NCBI GenBank assembly: GCA_035378955.1 | Contig: DAOSUS010000042.1 | Span: 1-25,815 of the forward strand | DNA length: 25,815 bases | Origin: Candidatus Hydrogenedens sp. | GTDB taxonomy: Bacteria; Hydrogenedentota; Hydrogenedentia; Hydrogenedentales; Hydrogenedentaceae | Direction: 5' to 3' | In this document: one piece after another, positions 7,062 through 15,519 of the stretch | Numbering within the stretch: the stretch's first letter is position 1 | How the letters are laid out: each line of letters starts with the position of its first letter | Translations under genes and position numbers: made by a program | The notes under the pieces: model-generated | Seen by the model: the letters and a program-made list of their open reading frames with translations, nothing else | The model's database searches: none | What the model was told of the DNA's origin: nothing

Positions 7062-9110
7062 ATGCAATTATCCGATGACCAATGTCTTGACCAATGGATA
7101 CGGCAACGGGATATCCATGCCTTTTCAGAACTCATATCCCGACATGGGGGAATGGTCTATGGGGTTGCATTGCGTCTAACGAATGATAAGCAGACCGCAT
7201 TAAATATTGCCAAGTCCTGTTTCCAGAAGTTAATGAAATCCGACAATCTCCCTCCTGTTCCCATTGCGGTATTTCTTCATCGTGAAGCGACTCGTGAATC
7301 TATGGCGATAATAAAATCCCTGCCGTTTCCCGCTGAAATTCTCTCAACCGTTTCTTGGAACGATATAAAAAAACGAGTAGATGTGCTGATTGCAAACCTT
7401 TCTGAAAAATTTTCATATCCCATCATTCTTCATATTCTCGAAGGGCAGGAGCCTGCTAATCTCGTAACACATCTTCGCCAGCCTCGTGAAAGAATTGAAG
7501 AGCGTATAGCCAAAGGGATAGAGCATATACGAAGAGGGCTAAATCTGGTAAAAATCAATCTCACCATTGCCCAACTTAATCAACTCCTTATTACCAATGC
7601 GTATGAACCCTGTCCCGCTCAATTGAATGAGGCTATATTATCTCTTTTACAGGAAACATTATCCCCACAGTTGCCTAACACCAAAATTCAGAGGAAACAA
7701 AAGAAAAAACTTATTGCGATTATTGCTTCTGTAGTTCTGGCAACGGTTACCCTTTCCTTACTGTTCCTCTTTATCATTTCTCTAAATAGAAAAGAAAAGA
7801 CCCCTACAAATCCGCCTCTTGCAATCAATACCCCCTTAGATAAAGAACCTTCCATACCCCCTCCCCCCGAAAAAGAGGCAAAAAATAACCCGCTGCAATC
7901 TCCATTACCTGCAAACCCCAACAACACATCGAAACAAAACATCCCTCCATCTGAGGATACGAAAGAAATTTCCATAGACTTGAATAAAAAATTTTTCCAA
8001 TTGCTTTATAGTCGTTATGATGAACAACGAAAATTGAAGGAAATTTCTTATTATACTTCCCGTGATTTTTCGCCTACAGATGCTTTTTTTTATTATTTGC
8101 TTGCGGTAGAGGCTTTACCGAACATGGATTTATCAACACTCCAGCCAACATGGGAATTATTGCTCGCAGGACCTGCTAATCCAATTCCCGATGATATTAT
8201 GAACACTTTTGCTAATTTTCAAGAAAGTTTTCAAACCTGGCGTTCCGGTGTTACTTATGAACGAGGAATTATCCCTTCTTCAACAATTCTCGGAGAATCT
8301 CCTTTCCCGATAGAATCTTTTCAGAACTTTTTTGAACTATTTACAATGAACATACTCTTAAATAGCCGACAACCTTCTGAAAACTTAATTTCAGATATTA
8401 ACGGTCTTCTGCAATTTGCCGAATCTATTCAGAAACAAGTCTATGGGAAACTTATACACCTTCCCCTCTTTGCTATTGAGAGCACCGGAATTGCTCTACG
8501 CGAATTTGCCCGAATGCACCTTTTCACACCCCAACAATTTCGTGAAGGAATGTCCATTATAGAACGGGCAGAAAAGATTACTCGTGACACATACACAGTA
8601 AAATATAACGAATACCGCCAAATTGCTATCTGGGCTCAAACAGAGTTCCCTACAATTCCTGTATTAAAACAAGGTCTGCTAAATTTCTTACAGGAAGCAA
8701 AAGAAAAGGAATGGTTGGATAAAATATCGGAGGCAGAAATTCAATCAAAGTGGAATGAATTCTTAAAATTACCTGATGAAACAAACCCTTCCGATACGAA
8801 TACATCTCCTCTGGAAGATTTGAGAAAAATTATCTATCCACCAAGCACAGAACAAGAACAACACAAGAGACATGTGCAAACAACACTCTTTATGTCCCGT
8901 CTGTTTCTGGCTATTGAATGGTATGCTCTGGATAATGCTTCCTATCCTCCTTCATTGGAATACTTGATACCTACTTATCTTTCGGATATTCCATCGGATA
9001 AATTATCTGAACTATCCATACAATATTCTTTTGATGGAACTTTATATCAAATACATACTTATGAAGGTATGTCTGCATTTATCCCCTGGCACGGGAACTT
9101 TGAATATTGA
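7062..9110 (+). CDS. Membrane protein with N-terminal ECF sigma-factor-like region and pseudopilin-like C-terminus
   Basis: Protein of 682 residues with an unusual architecture. Residues 1-60 resemble ECF sigma-factor region 2 (DDQCLDQWIRQRDIHAFSEL then VYGVALRLT). Residues about 115-163 resemble region 4, with FSYPIILHILEGQEPANLV followed by a basic helix ending in GIEHIRRGL. A single transmembrane helix spans about 216-241, preceded by RKQKKK, then a Pro/Asn-rich linker (about 248-300) and a large domain of unknown function. The last 80 residues contain YPPSLEYLIPTYLSDIPSD, which resembles the C-terminal segment of some type II secretion pseudopilin-like proteins. The basic flank predicts a cytoplasmic sigma-like part and an extracytoplasmic C-terminal part. 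The region 4 match is degenerate, so DNA binding is uncertain. The upstream purine-rich GTGTGG is a weak ribosome-binding site. It could be a membrane-tethered regulator or a structural protein that co-opted a sigma fold. Confidence 0.65.
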   Translation: MQLSDDQCLDQWIRQRDIHAFSELISRHGGMVYGVALRLTNDKQTALNIAKSCFQKLMKSDNLPPVPIAVFLHREATRESMAIIKSLPFPAEILSTVSWNDIKKRVDVLIANLSEKFSYPIILHILEGQEPANLVTHLRQPRERIEERIAKGIEHIRRGLNLVKINLTIAQLNQLLITNAYEPCPAQLNEAILSLLQETLSPQLPNTKIQRKQKKKLIAIIASVVLATVTLSLLFLFIISLNRKEKTPTNPPLAINTPLDKEPSIPPPPEKEAKNNPLQSPLPANPNNTSKQNIPPSEDTKEISIDLNKKFFQLLYSRYDEQRKLKEISYYTSRDFSPTDAFFYYLLAVEALPNMDLSTLQPTWELLLAGPANPIPDDIMNTFANFQESFQTWRSGVTYERGIIPSSTILGESPFPIESFQNFFELFTMNILLNSRQPSENLISDINGLLQFAESIQKQVYGKLIHLPLFAIESTGIALREFARMHLFTPQQFREGMSIIERAEKITRDTYTVKYNEYRQIAIWAQTEFPTIPVLKQGLLNFLQEAKEKEWLDKISEAEIQSKWNEFLKLPDETNPSDTNTSPLEDLRKIIYPPSTEQEQHKRHVQTTLFMSRLFLAIEWYALDNASYPPSLEYLIPTYLSDIPSDKLSELSIQYSFDGTLYQIHTYEGMSAFIPWHGNFEY

Positions 9111-9133
9111 AATCGTGTTATTCTTGAATTTAT

Positions 9134-9180
9134 AATATCCCCAATATCTGATGATTTTTTCATCTGGGGATATTTATTTA
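9134..9180 (+). terminator. Probable terminator after the sigma-like gene
   Basis: Complementary 10-base arms (9134-9143, 9165-9174) enclose a smaller 5-bp hairpin (9150-9154 with 9160-9164), with unpaired bases on the 5' side only. The sequence downstream is T-rich but interrupted (TTATTTA). It sits in the 119-base gap between the sigma-like gene and the GGDEF gene, where a terminator would be expected. Confidence 0.5.
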
Positions 9181-9229
9181 ATACAATGTAATTAAAATTA
9201 TGATATAGTTATATAAAACTTTTACAACT

Positions 9230-10174
9230 ATGAGTATAGAGCTTGTTTTAATTATCGTTTTTTTGGCGGGGTTAGGTTTAGTTATTGGATTGTGGCTCTG
9301 GCTATGGCGAAAACTTGCCAATGTTAGTATACCTACAACCAATAGTTCGATTACTGAGCCATCCGGTATAAAAAAAGAAGATATTCCAAAAGCAAACGGA
9401 GAGATTGAAAAGACAAAATTGGTTGTGCATGGTCTATTGAAGAATTTAGAAACACATGTTCAAAATCTGCTTGATGATGCAATGAGGTATGGAAACAATT
9501 TAGATGAACATGCAAGCCAGTTGAGGAAAGCGGAAACATTGGCGACCATCCAACAGGTAGAACGGCTTTTGCTTCAGGAAGTCGAAACAATGAAGAATTC
9601 TACCAGCCGTTACCAGCAGCAACTTGATGATGCTCAAAACAAATTGAAGGAACAGGAACAAATTTTAGAAAAGTTATCCCGTGATGCAAATACAGATTTC
9701 CTGACACAGGTTAATAATCGGGCTGCATTTGATAAAAGATTAAATGAAGAGTTTGCCCGTTATAAAAGATATGGACATATATTTTCCATTATTCTTATGG
9801 ATTTAGACCATTTCAAGGATGTAAACGATACTTATGGACATCTTGCAGGAGACCGTGTTCTTCGTGCGGTCGCTTCTCTGTTAAATGAAGAAAAACGGGC
9901 TTCTGATTTTCTTGCACGATACGGAGGCGAAGAATTTGCTTTAATACTTCCGGGTATTGATGCTAATTCTGCATTAGTGGTTGCAGATAAACTACGGAAA
10001 AGGGTAGAAACAACAACTTTTCGATATGAAAACTATTCTATCCATACTTCTCTCAGTGCAGGGATAACGACGGTATCGCCTGAAGACCAAACGCCGACGG
10101 ATGTGCTTAAACGCGCCGATGATGCCACTTACGAAGCGAAAAATAAGGGTAGAAATCAGGTAATAGTAAAGTGA
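9230..10174 (+). CDS. Membrane-anchored diguanylate cyclase (GGDEF)
   Basis: Predicted to make the second messenger c-di-GMP from two GTP molecules at the cytoplasmic face of the membrane. The 314-residue protein has an N-terminal transmembrane helix (about 4-26), a charged coiled-coil-like segment (about 55-150), then a complete GGDEF domain (about 153-314). The active-site motif is GGEEF at 232-236, with metal/substrate-side aspartates in LMDLDHF (D191, D193) and the DxLT-like DFLTQVNNR block. The inhibitory I-site RxxD is intact (RASD, 223-226), five residues before GGEEF, so product feedback is expected. There is no recognisable periplasmic sensor, so the coiled coil probably mediates dimerisation. 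No clear Shine-Dalgarno precedes this ATG, and a short-leader or leaderless transcript is possible. A PilZ protein lies about 2.9 kb downstream. Confidence 0.92.
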   Translation: MSIELVLIIVFLAGLGLVIGLWLWLWRKLANVSIPTTNSSITEPSGIKKEDIPKANGEIEKTKLVVHGLLKNLETHVQNLLDDAMRYGNNLDEHASQLRKAETLATIQQVERLLLQEVETMKNSTSRYQQQLDDAQNKLKEQEQILEKLSRDANTDFLTQVNNRAAFDKRLNEEFARYKRYGHIFSIILMDLDHFKDVNDTYGHLAGDRVLRAVASLLNEEKRASDFLARYGGEEFALILPGIDANSALVVADKLRKRVETTTFRYENYSIHTSLSAGITTVSPEDQTPTDVLKRADDATYEAKNKGRNQVIVK

Positions 10175-10229
10175 GAGGTTTCTGTTGAGGGTATTTTTTA
10201 TCTGTCAAGTCAGGTATAAAATCAACAAA

Positions 10230-10258
10230 TGAACATCCTTCCCTCAGTTTATTATAAT
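10230..10258 (+). promoter_or_regulatory. Candidate promoter for threonine aldolase and MFS genes
   Basis: TGAACA (10230-10235) and a perfect TATAAT (10253-10258) are separated by 17 bases, placing transcription start near 10265 with a leader of about 47 bases. A strong CAGGAG ribosome-binding sequence lies 8 bases before the ATG at 10312. This is one of the better promoter matches in the window. Confidence 0.5.
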
Positions 10259-10311
10259 AATGTCCTGATAGCCTATCTTCCCCTAATTTTAATTTTTCAG
10301 GAGTTCTTTAT

Positions 10312-11322
10312 ATGTTCATTGACCTTCGTAGTGATACCGTAACGAAACCATCTCCCGGCATGCGAGAGGCTATGGCCAAAGCAGAGGTGGGCGATGATGT
10401 TTACGGTGAAGACCCAACCGTTATCGAATTAGAACAATATTCAGCAGAACTTTTAGGAAAAGAAGCCGGTTTATTTAATCCCAGTGGAACTATGTCCAAC
10501 CTGATTGCTTTTTTGACATTAACCAACCCCGGTGATGCTGTAATTCTTGCAGAACAGGCTCATACCATTCACTATGAAGTAGGTGGGATAACGCGTATTG
10601 CGAATATATTACCTTTGACTGTTCCAGGCACACTTGGAAAAATTTCTGAAGAGGATATTCGTGCTCGCCATAATTCAGGCAAAGATATACATCGTGCCCC
10701 GACAACTTTAGTATCCATTGAAAATACGGTAAATCGGGGAGGTGGTGCTTATTATGATTATGAAGAAGTGTCTCGTATCGGTAAAATATGTCACCAACTG
10801 GGTATGAAATTGCATTGTGACGGAGCACGGATATTTAACGCTGCTATAGCCTGCAATATTGAAGCCCGATACCTTGCCGAACCCTGTGATTTAATAAACT
10901 TCTGTCTGTCCAAAGGGCTGGGTGCTCCTGCAGGTTCTGTTCTTTGTGGTTCTCGGGAATTTATTCAAAAGGCTCGCAAATTCCGAAAATTATTGGGAGG
11001 AGGAATGAGACAGGCAGGAATCCTTGCAGCTGCCGGGTTATATGCATTAAAGAATCATATCGATGACCTGCAAAAGGACCACGAGCGTGCTGCCACTTTT
11101 CGTAGAGTTCTTGAAGAAAAAGGCGGGTCTTTCCCTCTACCGTCACCTACAAACATCCTTTTTATAACGGTTAAAAATGCACCTTCATTTGTCCAGACAT
11201 TACGCGAAAAGAATATCCTTGTTAATGCTGTTCGTGAGGATTGTATTCGAGTTGTATTTCATCGAGATATTACAGATTCTCAATTTCAATATACCCTTGA
11301 TACTTTTATAAAGTTATCCTAA
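10312..11322 (+). CDS. ltaE: Low-specificity L-threonine aldolase (PLP-dependent)
   Basis: Cytoplasmic PLP enzyme that reversibly cleaves L-threonine or L-allo-threonine to glycine and acetaldehyde. At 336 residues it has the usual length. It starts with the hallmark DLRSDTVTKPSPGMREAM and contains GDDVYGEDPTV (27-37), the ring-stacking histidine in EQAH (H84), the PLP-binding DGAR (D170, R173) and the Schiff-base lysine K201 in CLSKGLGAPAGS. All expected catalytic residues are present. Stereospecificity (L-allo versus low-specificity) cannot be settled by eye. A strong CAGGAG supports the start. The MFS gene begins only 3 bases after the stop codon, so the two are almost certainly co-transcribed, raising the possibility of amino-acid-related transport. 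Confidence 0.93.
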   Translation: MFIDLRSDTVTKPSPGMREAMAKAEVGDDVYGEDPTVIELEQYSAELLGKEAGLFNPSGTMSNLIAFLTLTNPGDAVILAEQAHTIHYEVGGITRIANILPLTVPGTLGKISEEDIRARHNSGKDIHRAPTTLVSIENTVNRGGGAYYDYEEVSRIGKICHQLGMKLHCDGARIFNAAIACNIEARYLAEPCDLINFCLSKGLGAPAGSVLCGSREFIQKARKFRKLLGGGMRQAGILAAAGLYALKNHIDDLQKDHERAATFRRVLEEKGGSFPLPSPTNILFITVKNAPSFVQTLREKNILVNAVREDCIRVVFHRDITDSQFQYTLDTFIKLS

Positions 11323-11325
11323 TAT

Positions 11326-12741
11326 ATGCACTTGTTATCCCTTATTCGTAAGATACCCATAGTCCGTGCTGTTATAGAATTGAATACAGCACCACGGAAA
11401 TATCTGGCTTTTACTTCTTTTAATGTTATATCTTGGCAATGTATAGTAGGACCGGCTATGGTTCTATTTGCCCGTACTATTGGAATGCCCGCAGACCGTG
11501 TCGGTATTCTTATATCCCTATTGCCCTTTACAACACTACTCGCTGTTTTTATGGTCCCCCTTGTAACACGCATCGGACCTAAAAATTTAATGTTGTATAC
11601 CTGGCTTATACGAAATCTTATTATGTTACCTATCTTTGCCATGCCATTTGTTATTGCTCAATTTGGAGATAAAGCAGGTTGGGCTTTACTAATTACACTA
11701 ACATTGGGTTTCTGTTTGGCTCGGGCTTTTGGTGCAGGAGGTTGGTTACCATGGCTACACGAGGTTGTTCCTTACGAACAACGAGGGCTTTATTTCAGTG
11801 CAGAAGCAGGCACCGTCCAACTTGTAAATGTAGCCATCTTGCTTTCACAGGGTTTCTTTTTAGGAAAAAGCCCGAAAGTAGAACAATTTCTTGTTATCTA
11901 TGCGGTTGGGATATTGGGAGGATTGCTAAGCCTATTCTGGATGGCTCGTGTTCCTGGAGGGAAGGGACAAAAGGCAATCATTCGATGGGAAGATTTTTAC
12001 CGCCCTTATGGTCCTGTTCTCAAAGATAAAACATATCTTTTATTCCTATTTCCTGCATTTTTAGCATTAAGTGCGACTAACTGGTTTAGTTCTATTTACA
12101 TCCTTTATTTGAGAGATATTTTAAAGTTATCTGAAAGGAGTATTCTTATTATAAGTTCCTCAGGTAGTCTGTTTATTATGTTAACGGCACCCGCATGGGG
12201 ACGATACTCCGATAAATTTGGAAGTTCTCCTGCTATACTTCGAGCACTGCTATGTCATGCATTGTTAGTAATACCTTTTGTTGAATTTATCCCTCGATAC
12301 CCGTGGGTTTATTATCTGGTTCCTATCTTAGTTGTTTTAATAACCATTTTTTCCGCTGCCTTCTGGACATCCATACATCGTGCCATGCTAAATATGGTGC
12401 CTGAAAATCAACGCATTCCCTACACAAATCTATGGACAGTTACATCGGGGCTGGCATTAGGCATTACTCCTATTGTAGCGGGTCAGGTCATTTATCATCT
12501 TTCCTGGTTCGGCTTTCAGATAAGTTTTATAATCAGTAGTATATTGTGCTTTATCTCTGCCATTCTTTGTTATGTTTCTATTAAAGAACAGAAAGACTAT
12601 TCCAATCCACCGCTCATAGAATTTCTTAATCCCAAAACAGCCCTTACTGCTGTAATTGAAGGTTTTTCTATCAGTTTTGGCTTTTCACAAAATATGACAA
12701 AAATAAATCATGAGGAGAACAGGGAAATTCCTGAGGGTTAA
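11326..12741 (+). CDS. MFS-type transporter of unknown substrate
   Basis: Integral membrane protein of 471 residues with about 10-12 hydrophobic segments, consistent with a major facilitator superfamily carrier. Visible family features are the cytoplasmic loop after the second or third helix (LVTRIGPKNLML, about 79-90), the ARAFGAGGWLPWLHEVVP segment (about 132-149) followed by EQRG, and a matching second-half loop with WGRYSDKFGS. The substrate cannot be deduced. The start codon lies 3 bases after the threonine aldolase stop and has no strong Shine-Dalgarno, suggesting translational coupling. The last 40 residues are hydrophilic and probably cytoplasmic. Co-transcription with threonine aldolase is the only functional hint and is weak. 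Confidence 0.8.
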   Translation: MHLLSLIRKIPIVRAVIELNTAPRKYLAFTSFNVISWQCIVGPAMVLFARTIGMPADRVGILISLLPFTTLLAVFMVPLVTRIGPKNLMLYTWLIRNLIMLPIFAMPFVIAQFGDKAGWALLITLTLGFCLARAFGAGGWLPWLHEVVPYEQRGLYFSAEAGTVQLVNVAILLSQGFFLGKSPKVEQFLVIYAVGILGGLLSLFWMARVPGGKGQKAIIRWEDFYRPYGPVLKDKTYLLFLFPAFLALSATNWFSSIYILYLRDILKLSERSILIISSSGSLFIMLTAPAWGRYSDKFGSSPAILRALLCHALLVIPFVEFIPRYPWVYYLVPILVVLITIFSAAFWTSIHRAMLNMVPENQRIPYTNLWTVTSGLALGITPIVAGQVIYHLSWFGFQISFIISSILCFISAILCYVSIKEQKDYSNPPLIEFLNPKTALTAVIEGFSISFGFSQNMTKINHEENREIPEG

Positions 12742-13025
12742 ATGACTACCCTTGTATATAAGAATGAAACGAATAAGGGGATAACTATTTCATTTGTTAT
12801 GTATAAAAAAAGTCTACAGCTAATTCTATTTTATTAATAAACAGGGTGTGATTATCTTAATAAAAAATAAAACAGGGCTTTGGTGTTGGATTTTGAAAAG
12901 TCATACTTATATGTTTTTTTAACAAATCATTTTTCATAATAATTCTGATGAAATATATATTCATTTGTGATATTATGATAGGTGGTAAATAAATTTGTAA
13001 TGCCTATTATGTAGGAGATAAAACC

Positions 13026-13478
13026 ATGCCCAAACAGAAAGGGAAAGAAGAAAAAAAACCCGTAATAAAAGAGCCGTCGCAAAAACAAGATTTGCGAGAA
13101 TTTACACGATGTAATATATGCCTGAAAGCCGAAGTGCGTCTCGCTAATGGTATCCTGTTAGAAGGAGAGACGGAAAATATCAGCATGAAGGGCTTATGGT
13201 TTCGCACTGAAAAAACTTTTCCAAAAGATACACCCGTGCGAGTGCATTTGTATCTTTCTGGTACAATGGAAAAAGAGTCCTTAGACATTCGAGGTTTTGT
13301 GGTTCGTATTGAAGCCGATGGTATGGGTATTCGATTCGAAGAGATTGATTCGGACAGTGTTGAACACCTCCAGCGATTGCTCATGTATAATGCCATTGAA
13401 ATAGATAAAATACATCAAGAATTTGATGAACATTTGGGCTTAAAGAAACATGATAAGTCATTGACAATTGAACCCTAA
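13026..13478 (+). CDS. PilZ domain protein (probable c-di-GMP receptor)
   Basis: Soluble protein of 150 residues with a lysine-rich N-terminus (1-20) and a PilZ beta-barrel (about 22-120). Both c-di-GMP-binding motifs are intact: RxxxR as REFTR (24-28) and (D/N)xSxxG as NISMKG in TENISMKGLWF. It is therefore expected to bind c-di-GMP and act as an effector by contacting a partner protein; the partner is unknown. TAGGAG lies 8 bases before the ATG, supporting the start. The next gene, an alpha/beta hydrolase, starts 24 bases after the stop, so they are probably co-transcribed. The preceding 284 bases are AT-rich and show no clear promoter or terminator. Confidence 0.85.
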   Translation: MPKQKGKEEKKPVIKEPSQKQDLREFTRCNICLKAEVRLANGILLEGETENISMKGLWFRTEKTFPKDTPVRVHLYLSGTMEKESLDIRGFVVRIEADGMGIRFEEIDSDSVEHLQRLLMYNAIEIDKIHQEFDEHLGLKKHDKSLTIEP

Positions 13479-13502
13479 TTCAGTCTTTAGGTATTTATAT
13501 AT

Positions 13503-15506
13503 ATGATGGTGCAGGGCAATCAGAAATATAATTGGGTTGTCTTTACATTAAAGCCATGGGCTTTGCAGTATGGTCAACAATATTTCCATACAAATTGTTA
13601 TATCCCGTTTTTACCGAAATTTTCTGAACAGTCACAAACACTTATTATCCCTCTATATTACACAATTACTGAACTTTTTTTATTACCTATCCTGTTTACA
13701 AATAAATTTCAAAAGAAGTTGAAGATAATTGTCCCTACAGATTTAATAGATACTCCATTAGGAAATTACATTACTCAGAGGGGACTTGATAGTTATAACC
13801 TCCTTCATGACTTTCAAAATTGGTCAACCGACTTACAACAGAAAGATACCTGTTTTCTATGGTTTCCACGCAATGGGTTTATTTCCAAAGAACAAGGGCT
13901 AAAATATCATTTAGGTTTGCTATCTTATGAAGAATTGTTAAAAAAAATAACTGAAGAATATACATCGTTATTCCCTACAGAAAGCCAATCGATTAAAAAT
14001 CATTACTTATTTAAATCTCATTTCTATCCTTCCGTTTATAGCGAAAATCCCTTAGAGAACATTTGTGGAATTTCCTATGAAGAATTAGCCTATGGAGTGC
14101 TTAAAGAATTAAATATTAAAGATACCGTGCTGGATAGTAATCATCTTTTAGAAGTTGTTTTGCTGGAATATTCAAAGCCTTTGAAAAACCTTGCTTCTGG
14201 GGAAGATTTTAAGGATTTATTTGATAATTTTTATAAACAAAGTTCCCCTGATTTTGAGTTGTTATTGTTCCGACTTATCACCAACCTGTTTCCAGTCCGA
14301 TATTCCTGGAAAAATTTTCGCAACCGTTTCTTGTGCTTATTACAGGCGACTATTGAGACACAAAATAGCCCGATTGTCGAACCGCTTAAAGCCATTCATG
14401 AAAGAATATCCACAGGAGAAAATTTTTCTGCATGGGATAAAATCCTTGTTTTTTTTGAGGAACAGGGTTTATGTAAAAACTACCCTGAAGGTATTTTTAT
14501 AAAACCCCGATATTCTTTTTGGAAACAACCCCAGGCGGTATTACACTCGTTTTTCTCCTGTCCTGATGGGAATTCAAATAAAGAAACGGATATTGTTCGA
14601 AAAATAAAATGGACACCTAATTTCATACTTTCCTACAAAACGGCAAGGAATTTTTATCATAAAGATGTAGCCATTTTCGAAGAGGATTTCATGCGTTCGT
14701 TCCATCAGGAATGGAGTAAAGAGGCAAATGTTGGGAGACCGTTTTTTCGGCATGTATTAGGCTCACGCATAGGTATTGTGCTTTCGCACGGGTATCTTTC
14801 AGCACCAATGGAAATACGGGCATTAGCCGATTATTTATATCGACAAGGTTATTCTGTATATGGGGTTCGATTAAAAGGACATGGAACATCTCCATTGGAC
14901 CTGGCTCGTTCTTCCTACGAAGAGTGGTATTCTGCCTTAAATAGAGGTATCGCCTGTATGCATGCCCGATGTGAAAAAGTTTTTCTTTGTGGCTTTTCTG
15001 CAGGTGGTTGCCTCGTTCTTTCCGCCTCCGCTAATAAGCAAAAAAACATTGAAGGGGTTATTAGTATTTCCGCTCCATTAAAATTGCAAAATTACGCTAT
15101 CAACCTTGTACCTACCATTTCTACACTTAATTTAGTGCTTAAAAAATTTGGCGGTAGTGGCTGGGAACTCTTTGACCATCATCCGGAAAATCCCCATATT
15201 AATTATCAAAAAAATCCCCTTGCCGGACTACAGCAACTTCGATTGTTAATGGAAAAAACAGAGGAAGTGCTTCCACAGATAACTATTCCGACACTGATTA
15301 TTCAGGGGTCCAATGATACAACAGTAAATCCAGACAGTGCTAATATCATTTTCCAATCTATCTCATCAGAACAGAAAAAACTGGTCCTGTTTAATCGAAC
15401 CCGACATGGAATTCTCAATGGTCCCGGTAGCGATGAAATATTTGCTTGCGTAAGTCAATTTATAAAAGATATAGCAGAAAAAAACTTTGCAATAACAGGA
15501 AAATAA
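13503..15506 (+). CDS. Alpha/beta hydrolase with a large unrecognised N-terminal region
   Basis: Protein of 667 residues. The C-terminal third (about 420-660) is an alpha/beta hydrolase of the monoacylglycerol lipase/carboxylesterase type. It has the oxyanion-region VLSHGYLSAP (427-435), GHGTSP (459-464), nucleophile Ser499 in GFSAGG, acid Asp605 in GSNDTTVNP and His635 in TRHGIL, so a complete catalytic triad. The first roughly 410 residues match no family I recognise; they are rich in aromatic residues and Leu, lack a signal peptide or clear transmembrane helix, and may confer substrate or partner recognition. Likely a cytoplasmic esterase or lipase. The start is ambiguous between tandem ATGs at 13503 and 13506, with only a weak TTAGG upstream. 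Downstream is an acyl-CoA dehydrogenase 13 bases away, which fits release and oxidation of an acyl group, but that link is inferred. Confidence 0.8.
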   Translation: MMVQGNQKYNWVVFTLKPWALQYGQQYFHTNCYIPFLPKFSEQSQTLIIPLYYTITELFLLPILFTNKFQKKLKIIVPTDLIDTPLGNYITQRGLDSYNLLHDFQNWSTDLQQKDTCFLWFPRNGFISKEQGLKYHLGLLSYEELLKKITEEYTSLFPTESQSIKNHYLFKSHFYPSVYSENPLENICGISYEELAYGVLKELNIKDTVLDSNHLLEVVLLEYSKPLKNLASGEDFKDLFDNFYKQSSPDFELLLFRLITNLFPVRYSWKNFRNRFLCLLQATIETQNSPIVEPLKAIHERISTGENFSAWDKILVFFEEQGLCKNYPEGIFIKPRYSFWKQPQAVLHSFFSCPDGNSNKETDIVRKIKWTPNFILSYKTARNFYHKDVAIFEEDFMRSFHQEWSKEANVGRPFFRHVLGSRIGIVLSHGYLSAPMEIRALADYLYRQGYSVYGVRLKGHGTSPLDLARSSYEEWYSALNRGIACMHARCEKVFLCGFSAGGCLVLSASANKQKNIEGVISISAPLKLQNYAINLVPTISTLNLVLKKFGGSGWELFDHHPENPHINYQKNPLAGLQQLRLLMEKTEEVLPQITIPTLIIQGSNDTTVNPDSANIIFQSISSEQKKLVLFNRTRHGILNGPGSDEIFACVSQFIKDIAEKNFAITGK

Positions 15507-15519
15507 AAGGAGCTTAAAA

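Noticed and set aside
7688..7975. Minus-strand frame of 95 codons inside the sigma-like gene
   Set aside because: It is a Gly-rich shadow of the Pro-rich linker on the other strand.
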